Shown here in pieces: positions 27,025 to 34,474 of a DNA stretch of 64,000 nucleotides. The translations under genes and the position numbers were made by a program. The stretch is from Psychrobacter sp. NG254. Its GTDB lineage: Bacteria; Pseudomonadota; Gammaproteobacteria; Pseudomonadales; Moraxellaceae. The stretch is from the NCBI RefSeq assembly GCF_015277735.1, contig NZ_JADHDA010000001.1, positions 248,001 to 312,000 on the forward strand. The letters are read 5' to 3'. The notes beneath the pieces are model-generated. The model did no database searches, had not been told where the DNA came from, and saw nothing but the letters and a program-made list of their open reading frames with translations. Position 1 is the stretch's first letter; the number at the start of each line of letters is the position of its first letter.

Positions 27025-28656
27025 ATGTTAGGAAAAATGATGTATCAGCCATTGCTGATCAGTGGTCTAATCGAACATGCTGCACGCTATCATGGTGATA
27101 CAGCGGTTGTATCGAAAGAAGTCGACGGACAGATAACGCATACTGACTGGCTTAGTGTGTCAAATAATTCAAAACGTTTGGCCAATGCACTGGCTACACT
27201 TGGATTAAAGTCCTCAGAACGAATCGCTACATTGGCTTGGAATAACCGTCGCCATTTAGAAGCATGGTATGCGATTTCGGGTAGTGGTATGGTCTGTCAT
27301 ACTATCAATCCTCGCTTATTCCCTGAGCAGCTCAGCTATATTATCAATGATGCTGACGACCGCGTATTGTTCTTTGATGTGACTTTTTTGCCGCTGATTA
27401 TGGCAATTAAAGAATATATCAAAGGCGTCGAACATTTTATTTGCTTGAGCGCTAGAAATGAGAAGGTCGTAGAGCAGTTACCGAATGTACTGTTCTTTGA
27501 CGAGTTGCTAGCAGAGCATTCTCCTGATTTTGAGTGGCCTCAACTTGATGAGGCGACAGCCAGCTCCTTATGCTATACCTCAGGCACAACAGGCAATCCT
27601 AAAGGTATTTTATACACTCATCGCTCCTCTGTACTTCATGCAATGTCACTATGTATGCCTGACGTCTCAGCACTCTCTGCGCAAGACGTTTTACTACCGG
27701 TAGTACCTATGTTTCATGTCAATGCATGGGGCACGCCTTATGCTGCTGCATTAACAGGTTGCTCTCTGATATTACCTGGCCCCAATCTAGACGGTGACAG
27801 TCTGGTCTCTCTCATTGATGATTATCAGGTGACAGTCGCGCTAGGCGTTCCAACGATTTGGCAAAGTCTATTGACCGCTGCGAAATCTAAAGGCAGCAAG
27901 CTTGAGAGTATGACGCGCACTATCGTTGGTGGCGCAGCGTGTCCGCCATCAGTCATCAAAACATTTAGAGAAGATTTCAACTGCGATGCGATACATGGTT
28001 GGGGCATGACGGAAACCAGTCCGCTTGGGACGATGAATCAAATAAAAGCCAAGCATAAATCACTGAGTAAAGACGAGATTAATGATTTACGTAAGTCTCA
28101 GGGTCGTCCGCCTTATGGCGTTCAGCTACGTCTGATAGACACTGATGAGCCATTGCAGCGCGTAAAAGAAGATGGTCTGTCTCAAGGTCGTTTGCAGATT
28201 AGAGGGCACTGGATTATCAATGACTATTACACCGAGAACCCTGATGCCATCACTGAAGACGGCTGGTTCGACACGGGTGATATTGCCACTATCGATGCAG
28301 ATGGTTATATGAATATCCGTGATCGCTCAAAAGACTTAATCAAATCTGGTGGTGAGTGGATATCTTCGGTGGAGCTTGAGAATATCGCAGTCGCGCATCC
28401 GGAAATCAAAATCGCGGCGGCCATCGCTGCAAAGCATAAAAAGTGGGGCGAACGTCCAGTCTTGATCGTCGTAAAAGAAGAAGATTCAGAAATCGATGAG
28501 GCGCAAGTACTGAGCTTTTATCAAGATAAAATAGCCAGCTGGCAGATACCAGATAAAGTTGTTTTTGTAGAGAGTATTTTGCTTAACGGTGCTGGAAAAA
28601 TGGTCAAAAAGGACTTACGTGATGATCATGGTGATGTGCTGTTGGCTATATCGTAG
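27025..28656 (+). CDS. Fatty acid-CoA ligase (AMP-binding, AlkK-like)
   Basis: 543 residues of the adenylate-forming family. CYTSGTTGNPKGILYTHRS is the P-loop motif, GWGMTETSPLG the A5 region, GWFDTGDIATIDADGY the A7-A8 hinge with RDRSKDLIKSGGEWIS, and NGAGKMVKKDLR contains the C-terminal catalytic Lys. Sequence order is close to medium-chain acyl-CoA synthetases such as AlkK. It activates a carboxylic acid to the acyl-CoA for beta-oxidation; chain length cannot be read from the sequence. The start has AGGGA about eight bases upstream. It is a single gene following ssrA and ends at a hairpin. Confidence 0.88.
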   Translation: MLGKMMYQPLLISGLIEHAARYHGDTAVVSKEVDGQITHTDWLSVSNNSKRLANALATLGLKSSERIATLAWNNRRHLEAWYAISGSGMVCHTINPRLFPEQLSYIINDADDRVLFFDVTFLPLIMAIKEYIKGVEHFICLSARNEKVVEQLPNVLFFDELLAEHSPDFEWPQLDEATASSLCYTSGTTGNPKGILYTHRSSVLHAMSLCMPDVSALSAQDVLLPVVPMFHVNAWGTPYAAALTGCSLILPGPNLDGDSLVSLIDDYQVTVALGVPTIWQSLLTAAKSKGSKLESMTRTIVGGAACPPSVIKTFREDFNCDAIHGWGMTETSPLGTMNQIKAKHKSLSKDEINDLRKSQGRPPYGVQLRLIDTDEPLQRVKEDGLSQGRLQIRGHWIINDYYTENPDAITEDGWFDTGDIATIDADGYMNIRDRSKDLIKSGGEWISSVELENIAVAHPEIKIAAAIAAKHKKWGERPVLIVVKEEDSEIDEAQVLSFYQDKIASWQIPDKVVFVESILLNGAGKMVKKDLRDDHGDVLLAIS

Positions 28657-28772
28657 TATATTTTGACGGGATAAATTCATAAGACGTGTCATCAGTGAAT
28701 TGGTATTGAGAGATCACTATTCATCAGCCCTATCGATTAGAATAGAATCGCGCAATATAAACAATGAAAACA

Positions 28773-28800
28773 ACAAAGCCTCTGATATCAGAGGCTTTGT
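28773..28800. terminator. Perfect palindromic hairpin after acyl-CoA ligase gene
   Basis: acaaagcctctgat / atcagaggctttgt is a perfect palindrome with a weak T-rich tail (tttgtgtattt). It is probably a terminator. A nearly identical hairpin is at 30126-30149, differing at one base pair. Confidence 0.6.
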
Positions 28801-28887
28801 GTATTTATACGTACGACGATTTGCTGGAATTATTCAATAAAATTATATTTAAGTTAGCCAGCTTATTTGGTTATCACTATCAGTTAC

Positions 28888-29778
28888 TTAATCAGCATAA
28901 CAGCAGGGCATTTTTTTCCACTGACCATTGACTCGCTCAAGTAATGCGTCTTTATTTAAGTAAAGCTGCTTCTTATGCGGATAGCGATTGGGATAACCTG
29001 ATATCGCCTCCAAAGTCTTATTGCGCACAAACTTTTTGCTATGAGAATCATAGAGCCAGTAGATATATTTTTCATCCATGACATCGTCTCCGACATCTAG
29101 CACGATATCAAAATAGCCATCATAGTTCATGTCTGCATATGTGACGCTATATGACTGTGCTTCAAAACCCTTTAATGTCTGCACAATAGCCTTAGTATCT
29201 TTATTAATAACCTCGACGCGGGTAATAGTAGCCCGATACTGATTTGGGTCTTCAAAACCATAGTATTTAAAAGTATATTGTGGGTATGTTTTTTCTTTAA
29301 TAGGAATTGCTGGGGTAAACGTCGTCTTCCAGACGGTAGCGGCACCCTCTGGATAATGTGTCACTGATCCTATTAAGGTATTGCTGCGTAGATTCAGTGC
29401 GCCCGTGACAGCATATTCTGGCGGCGCTTCTAAACCAATTTCTGGATCAAATGACGCTACGGTAATGTTTAAGCCTTTTTGAAACCCCTCAACCGAGAGC
29501 CCGCCTCTTTTCTTTAGAAAAAATAATGTACCATGCGGATTCCATACTCCTGAATATAACGTCAAAAAGAACTGTCCATCGTCTGAGCGCCAATCACGTT
29601 CTACATAGGTAGTAACGTCGGTAATTAATTTGCTAGATTGTGGATTGCTGGGCTTTATAGGAGTCGCAGCTTGCGTACTTCCTATAGCACTCATTAATAA
29701 GCCTAGTAAAATGACGCGGCTAGGGTGGTTGAAGCAGTTATCGTGACTGTATTGATGGTTTGATTGAAGCTGTGGCAT
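28888..29778 (-). CDS. Secreted or periplasmic protein of unknown function
   Basis: 296 residues with a signal peptide (hydrophobic VILLGLLMSAIGSTQA, cleavage near residue 38), so exported. AAGGAG before the ATG is strong. The mature protein is beta-rich, and MNYDGYFDIVLDVGDD resembles the Asp-rich calcium loops of FG-GAP/VCBS repeats and of XAC2610-like proteins. The C-terminus has a CC pair (PCCYAD). No catalytic motif is visible and I do not recognise a precise family. It is isolated, convergent with the acyl-CoA ligase gene and upstream of the tRNA genes on the same strand. Confidence 0.7.
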   Translation of the reverse strand: MPQLQSNHQYSHDNCFNHPSRVILLGLLMSAIGSTQAATPIKPSNPQSSKLITDVTTYVERDWRSDDGQFFLTLYSGVWNPHGTLFFLKKRGGLSVEGFQKGLNITVASFDPEIGLEAPPEYAVTGALNLRSNTLIGSVTHYPEGAATVWKTTFTPAIPIKEKTYPQYTFKYYGFEDPNQYRATITRVEVINKDTKAIVQTLKGFEAQSYSVTYADMNYDGYFDIVLDVGDDVMDEKYIYWLYDSHSKKFVRNKTLEAISGYPNRYPHKKQLYLNKDALLERVNGQWKKMPCCYAD

Positions 29779-30125
29779 ACGTCATCTCCTTGTATTACCA
29801 TCGGGGTATGCTTATGCAGTTCTTATCGATTTAATAAAATTCGTGCACTGCATGTACTTTCCTTGTCCACATAGTTGCTTCTATTATGGATTAATAATAG
29901 GGCGTTATTTCCGATTATAAGTCAGTTTGATGAGCACAATTGAGCATTTACTGTTAATGCGATGGGTAAGTTTGGTTGTAGCAAATCATTAAGATGTTTT
30001 GAAGGAAATTTAGAGGAAAGCTAGCGAGGACACGCTTAATAATATGGATCGGTAATGCCGTAGAGCGCTTAACTGCTTCTACTACTCGGTAAGTTCAGAA
30101 TGATTTATAGAACGCCAGATACAAC
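29779..30125. other. Intergenic region, no gene seen
   Basis: About 350 bp of AT-rich DNA upstream of the secreted-protein gene. It probably holds its promoter. No small gene with a ribosome site is visible. Confidence 0.4.
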
Positions 30126-30149
30126 AAAGCCCCTGATATCAGGGGCTTT
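30126..30149 (-). terminator. Terminator of the tRNA unit
   Basis: Perfect stem aaagcccctgat / atcaggggcttt, 34 nt past the tRNA-Leu 3' end and followed by TTTGTTG on the minus strand. Confidence 0.75.
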
Positions 30150-30182
30150 AGCTGTTCTATAAGATAGTATAGGACTATGTAA

Positions 30183-30269
30183 TGGTACCCGGAGCCGGAC
30201 TTGAACCGGCACGCTATTACTAGCGAGGGATTTTAAATCCCTTGTGTCTACCAATTTCACCACCCGGGC
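30183..30269 (-). tRNA. tRNA-Leu (anticodon UAA)
   Basis: 87 nt including an encoded CCA. The acceptor GCCCGGG pairs with the 3' end CCGGGTA. The D arm has GGTGAAATTGGTAGACAC, the anticodon stem GGGAT...ATCCC encloses loop TTTAAAA (anticodon TAA), and the long variable arm plus GGTTCAAGTCC T arm are typical of leucine tRNAs. It lies just after tRNA-Cys. Confidence 0.96.
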
Positions 30270-30393
30270 AAAACTTGTTTTATCTAAAATGTAAGCTAGC
30301 TGATAGACCATCTAGTTACTAGATAAGTGGTCGCTATTATAATCGGTTGGGATAATAATGCAAGCCAAAATTAACGTAAAGTTAATAAATAAT

Positions 30394-30467
30394 TGGAGGC
30401 TGGAGTCGGAATCGAACCGGCGTTAACGGAGTTGCAGTCCGCTGCATGACCACTCTGCCATCCAGCC
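30394..30467 (-). tRNA. tRNA-Cys (anticodon GCA)
   Basis: 74 nt with encoded CCA. The acceptor GGCTGGA pairs with TCCAGCC. The anticodon loop CTGCAAC lies in the stem CGGA...TCCG, and the T arm contains GGTTCGATTCC. It is the first tRNA of a Cys-Leu pair. Confidence 0.96.
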
Positions 30468-30481
30468 AATCAAGGTGGCCT

Positions 30482-30509
30482 ATATTAGCAAAAATATAGT
30501 AAATTACAA
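30482..30509 (-). promoter_or_regulatory. Predicted promoter of tRNA-Cys/tRNA-Leu unit
   Basis: On the minus strand TTGTAA (30504-30509) and TAATAT (30482-30487) are 16 bases apart. The mature tRNA-Cys begins 14 bases after the -10 box. Confidence 0.55.
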
Positions 30510-30648
30510 GTCCTTTTTTCGTTAAAGACAGGTTATTTATTATCTTATCTATATTTAGCGCCAATTTAGGGATATTTATGCTGTTAATAGACTTCATCAG
30601 GTCATTAGCAAGCTAAAGCTGAATGATGATTGTTTGAAATATAATGCG

Positions 30649-30783
30649 CTAAACAATATCTCTATTGTCACGTTTGGCATTTTTAACATCGCGATAAGTA
30701 GCTGTACAAATTAATACGAGTACCCCAAGGGTGATTGCTGGCCAAATCAAAATATATAAGCCATAAATAAAAACGTTGTCCAT
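30649..30783 (-). CDS. Micro-protein: putative transporter small subunit (one membrane helix)
   Basis: 44 residues: an N-terminal hydrophobic helix (about residues 4-28, YGLYILIWPAITLGVLVLI) followed by a short basic tail (RDVKNAKRDNRD). AGGAGATATC lies just before the ATG. It is about 85 bp downstream of the sodium:solute symporter on the same strand. Proteins of this size and form are known as putative transporter small subunits beside symporter genes in Moraxellaceae and other gammaproteobacteria. The function, probably stabilising or modulating the symporter, is inference. Confidence 0.75.
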   Translation of the reverse strand: MDNVFIYGLYILIWPAITLGVLVLICTATYRDVKNAKRDNRDIV

Positions 30784-30867
30784 GATATCTCCTTATAGTA
30801 TTTCTGAATAAGTAGCAACTAGCCAGATACTACTGACCAATCACTACTCGGATAAAACGACTTCGGT

Positions 30868-32532
30868 TTAAGATTTAGGCGGCGATGGTACTTCCGCTTT
30901 TTCATCATAATTGCCCACACGTTGCTTAATTAAGTCGAAGTCAAAGTACTCGTCTCCCATCAGGCTGATAATCACACAGACGACGGTACTAGCACCGTAA
31001 GCCGTTAGAGAAGCTAGCAGGACCATATATTGACGTAAGAAGCCAGTAGCGAAGATAAGCATCAACACTAGCGTGATAGCTGCGGCTACCATGCCAATCT
31101 TACGACCTAAGAAACCAAAGACCATTAGCCCAATAACGACTGCTGCACCGACGCTTGCCAGTATTTCAAAGAATAGGGCAGTGATGCCAGTGATTGGGAG
31201 CAATTCGAAGCGGGCAACGCAAAATAAGAGCAGCCCAACGATAACTGCTGAGGTAAAGGCAGTATTGGTGACGCGATTCCAAAACACACTGGCGATAACA
31301 GGGAAGACAATAGCACCCCATAGCGCACCGACGAAAACCAGCATGACGAGAATATCGAGCTTAAAGCTCGCAAAAATTAGTCCAGCTGCTGTCGCAACAA
31401 TCATCGTGCCGCGACCAATCAGCATCATCGTTTTAGGTTTAACATGGCCTTTTTTGGCGATATTTTTACCGTAGACATCCGCCATCATAATGGTTGATAG
31501 CGCTGATAAATCTGAGTCAGCGGTTGAGGATAATGACCCAATCACTAAAATAAAGAATAAGGCGATAAAGACAGGATGCAAATAAGTACTGACCATTTGA
31601 GGAATGAGGTTATTCATATTGCCATCGAGTGGCTCGACGCCAATCGTCACAGCCATTAGTCCAATCATCCCAAGACCAATAACGATACCAGCGTAGCCGA
31701 CTGTGGCAGTGATAAACGTCGCTTTAATCTTGGTTTTATCGATCGCGAATAATCGCTGAGTGATGGTTTGGTTACCGATAGCATATGCTAATACCGCGAC
31801 AAAATAGGGCGCACCTTGTTGAAAGAATGCCTCAGAGGAGAAGAAGTTCTGCTGCTCTAATGTCAGGTTTGATAGTCCGCTGACCATGACTTCAGGGCCA
31901 CCCATGGCAAATAACACAGCGGGAATAATAACAATACCAATGGCCATTAAAGCGACCAACTGGGCGAAATCGGTAAAAACGGACGCTCGAAACCCTGAGG
32001 TCAATGTATAACTCAGTACACCGATACCTGCGATCATTACCCCTGTCTGGAACGATAGTGGAGACAGAACTGACACCAATGCTCCAGCAGCGGTAAAGTT
32101 GACCATCAAGCTAATTAAACTGCCCATAATATTGGATATGGCTAAGATTAATTGGCTTGATGAACCGTGGCGGGCATGAATCAGTTCACCTAGTGTATGA
32201 CCGTCTGGTGCTAATTCACGAAAGCGCATACCGAAAGGGTAAATGAACAAAATCATCAATGCACCCCAAAAGCCATAATGTATTGGCCCTGATACGCCGT
32301 ACTTGTAGCCAGAGGTAGCAGCAGCGTAAAACGAGGCTGCCCAAATCCACGTGGCAGTCATGCTGGCTGCACCCATACCAAAGCCAACACCGTGACCTGC
32401 GACCATAAATCCAGAAGTCGTCTCTTTGTCTTTTTTGATTAATAAGGACAGTAAATAGGTGCCGCCATAAAATGCTAATAATAATAAAATAATCGTTAAT
32501 GATGAAAATTGGAACAATGACTCAGTTTTCAA
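30868..32532 (-). CDS. Sodium:solute symporter (SSS family, DUR3-like branch)
   Basis: About 554 residues with 13-15 membrane helices in the inner membrane. GFMVAGHGVGFGMGAASM, then TATWIWAASFYAAATSGYKYGVSGP, resembles the start of DUR3/urea-type symporters. SSTADSDLSALSTIMMADV near 345 is the conserved sodium-site region. The substrate cannot be told and may be urea or an organic anion. A TTG start at 32532 is preferred because GAGG lies seven bases before it, within the end of the preceding small gene; the stop of that gene overlaps the start by a few bases, implying coupled translation. The other in-frame start would also be TTG (32547). Confidence 0.85.
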   Translation of the reverse strand: MKTESLFQFSSLTIILLLLAFYGGTYLLSLLIKKDKETTSGFMVAGHGVGFGMGAASMTATWIWAASFYAAATSGYKYGVSGPIHYGFWGALMILFIYPFGMRFRELAPDGHTLGELIHARHGSSSQLILAISNIMGSLISLMVNFTAAGALVSVLSPLSFQTGVMIAGIGVLSYTLTSGFRASVFTDFAQLVALMAIGIVIIPAVLFAMGGPEVMVSGLSNLTLEQQNFFSSEAFFQQGAPYFVAVLAYAIGNQTITQRLFAIDKTKIKATFITATVGYAGIVIGLGMIGLMAVTIGVEPLDGNMNNLIPQMVSTYLHPVFIALFFILVIGSLSSTADSDLSALSTIMMADVYGKNIAKKGHVKPKTMMLIGRGTMIVATAAGLIFASFKLDILVMLVFVGALWGAIVFPVIASVFWNRVTNTAFTSAVIVGLLLFCVARFELLPITGITALFFEILASVGAAVVIGLMVFGFLGRKIGMVAAAITLVLMLIFATGFLRQYMVLLASLTAYGASTVVCVIISLMGDEYFDFDLIKQRVGNYDEKAEVPSPPKS

Positions 32533-32698
32533 ACTCAGACCTCGCAATTGTTGGTTGATGAATAAAGTTCAGTAAAAATGAAAGATACCAAACCATTAGG
32601 AATACAGCACGGTCTAAATTAGCCTCATACCGAACGTATGTGGCTAATATAAATAGTGAAAACACCAACGGTAGTGGTAAGCAAGCGCTAAATGTCAT
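32522..32698 (-). CDS. Small two-helix membrane protein overlapping the symporter start
   Basis: 58 residues from the ATG ending at 32698 (a TTG 10 codons upstream is also possible). It has two hydrophobic segments, about 4-21 and 28-45 (LPLPLVFSLFILATYV and RAVFLMVWYLSFLLNF), and a polar C-terminal tail. The stop TGA overlaps the TTG start of the symporter. The arrangement resembles small accessory proteins before SSS transporters (DUF997/YhdT or DUF3311 type), but I cannot assign a family. Its own ribosome site is weak. Confidence 0.5.
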   Translation of the reverse strand: MTFSACLPLPLVFSLFILATYVRYEANLDRAVFLMVWYLSFLLNFIHQPTIARSEFEN

Positions 32699-33287
32699 GC
32701 CGCTGTTTGATGACTCACATAGTGTCAAATCAAAACGACAGGGACTACTCTCAATAGGCGTCAGTTAATGGGTAAACCATCACGCTGTTAATAGGCATAC
32801 ACAAAGGTAGCTGTGTGCTAAAGAAACCTCATGTAATGAGTGTCTATAGCGGAATTACGAATAAGCACTAAGCCATGATGGAATGACCCGAACTCGATTT
32901 AGACAGTCTTATTAGCTGTAATAAGCAATAGATGATAAGTCTCTACTCATCTATTGCGATTGATGTATTACTAAGCGGCATTAATAAATAAAATTACATA
33001 TTTGTTAAGCATATGTAACATATCTGCGCCATAAGGGTAACCTATTATGTCGGCAACCTCAAACCTTATCCGGTATTTATCAGATAATGACTGAGGATGA
33101 CATATAAGTATATATTTAGAGATATTTGATAAGAGGCTGAAAGGTAGGGTTTTACCACGGTCAATATCGAATGATATATCGCTATTAGCTAAATTATAAC
33201 TATAGATAGTTAGCTGAAGTTTTCATTAGAAAATATAGATGATGAGCGATAGACGGGTGCTCTCAATGAATAAGTAGATGTGATTTT
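32699..33287. other. 590-bp intergenic region, hairpin but no gene
   Basis: AT-rich DNA upstream of the symporter cassette and downstream of fdhD. It contains a perfect 11-bp inverted repeat gcaatagatga / tcatctattgc (32925-32957), next to the small repeat ttatta/taataa. No T-tract terminator follows and no reading frame has a convincing start. It likely holds the symporter promoter and its regulators. Confidence 0.5.
32925..32957. repeat. Perfect inverted repeat upstream of symporter cassette
   Basis: Arms of 11 bp around an 11-base loop, about 230 bp before the small-protein start. There is no T-run, so it is a hairpin or an operator rather than a terminator. Confidence 0.5.
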
Positions 33288-34370
33288 TTAGATATCATTA
33301 TGATTTGTATAGTAAGTCACTCGGTTGTCACGTAAGAATCCAGCCAACCCAAGGCCATAACGCTCAGCCACACGTACTGCTGTGCTGGTAGGTGCCGACA
33401 TACCAATTAGCCAAGGAATTCGACTTCGAATGGACTTTTGAACCAGTTCAATAGAGAGGCGTGAGGTCATCAGCACACAGCTAACGTCTATTTTTTCGCG
33501 TAGTTGCCAGCCAATGAGTTTATCAAGCGCATTATGGCGGCCAACGTCCTCAAATGAGTACAGCTGCTGATTATGCATCGTCGCTGCGGCATGCACAGCG
33601 CCCGTTAGCTGATGCGTATGCTGCGCGGCATCTACCTGCTGGCGTAGTGTCAGCAGATAGTCAAGGCTTGGTACGGTCGTATTAGCGCTATCAATGCGTG
33701 TCGGCTGGTTGGGGCCGTGCTGTATATGGTCTTGTGAGTAGGGGCTTAGATCGGGCAGTGCCTGAGATAGACCGGTAATACCGCACATACCGCAGCCTGT
33801 ACGCCCTGCGAGCTGCCGTTTTTGTGCTTGGATACGTTGATGGCAGCGTTGGCTTAATACCAACTCCACGACATATATATCGTAATCTTGAAATTGTTCT
33901 AAGCTTTGCTCAATTGATACTGAGTCAAGTCTTTCATCATTCGAATCTTGAGCAAACTTCTGGTAGCTAGCGATATCTGCAAGATGAGTCACTTCCCAGT
34001 CGAGTAGCTCGTGACTGTATTGAATTAATCCTTCGCTAAATAAAAACCCGACCGCTAAATACTCTAGCTGATGTGGACTGGCCATCAACACAGCATAATG
34101 AATGCCATTAATAATGATAGAGACCGCAGCTTCGACTGCTAAGCTGGTGGTCTGAGATTCAATTTGAAGATGAGAGTCATGATTAGGATCACTACTAATT
34201 GACGGGTAATGATGCTTTTGTGCCAAATGACCACGAGCAAGGGGTGTCTCTGACAACCTATCACCGTTAGGCAGCTCAGTTGCTACTATCTTAGCACCAG
34301 TTGAACTATCTATCACAGTAGGGTCGATAAAAGCCTCACTTTGCTCAGCGTTATCTTCAATGGTTATCAC
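33288..34370 (-). CDS. fdhD: Formate dehydrogenase accessory sulfurtransferase FdhD
   Basis: FdhD binds the Mo-bisMGD cofactor and passes sulfur from IscS to it, which is needed for formate dehydrogenase activity. The key loop GCGMCGI lies near 192-196. YLAVGFLFSEGLI and SFEDVGRHNALDKLIG are also conserved, followed by TSRLSIELVQKS. At 360 residues it exceeds the usual 260-280, with a hydrophilic N-terminal extension of about 50 residues and an acidic insertion near 150. The start is a GTG with a weak ribosome site, so the N-terminus is uncertain. It lies about 100 bp downstream of the YdeP-like gene on the same strand. Confidence 0.92.
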   Translation of the reverse strand: MITIEDNAEQSEAFIDPTVIDSSTGAKIVATELPNGDRLSETPLARGHLAQKHHYPSISSDPNHDSHLQIESQTTSLAVEAAVSIIINGIHYAVLMASPHQLEYLAVGFLFSEGLIQYSHELLDWEVTHLADIASYQKFAQDSNDERLDSVSIEQSLEQFQDYDIYVVELVLSQRCHQRIQAQKRQLAGRTGCGMCGITGLSQALPDLSPYSQDHIQHGPNQPTRIDSANTTVPSLDYLLTLRQQVDAAQHTHQLTGAVHAAATMHNQQLYSFEDVGRHNALDKLIGWQLREKIDVSCVLMTSRLSIELVQKSIRSRIPWLIGMSAPTSTAVRVAERYGLGLAGFLRDNRVTYYTNHNDI

Positions 34371-34474
34371 GGTTTATTATGGCCTAAAATTATGAGCGTG
34401 CTTATGGTCATTTAGAGGAGTAGCCAATGAAAATGATATGTTCATTGGCTATCCGCAGTCGGGCTTAGGTAGGA

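Noticed and set aside
30105-30311. 68-codon minus-strand frame
   Set aside because: It overlaps the whole tRNA-Leu gene on the same strand and has no ribosome site, so it is an accidental frame.
30382-30597. 71-codon minus-strand frame
   Set aside because: It overlaps tRNA-Cys, and the N-terminal part lies over its promoter. Not a gene.
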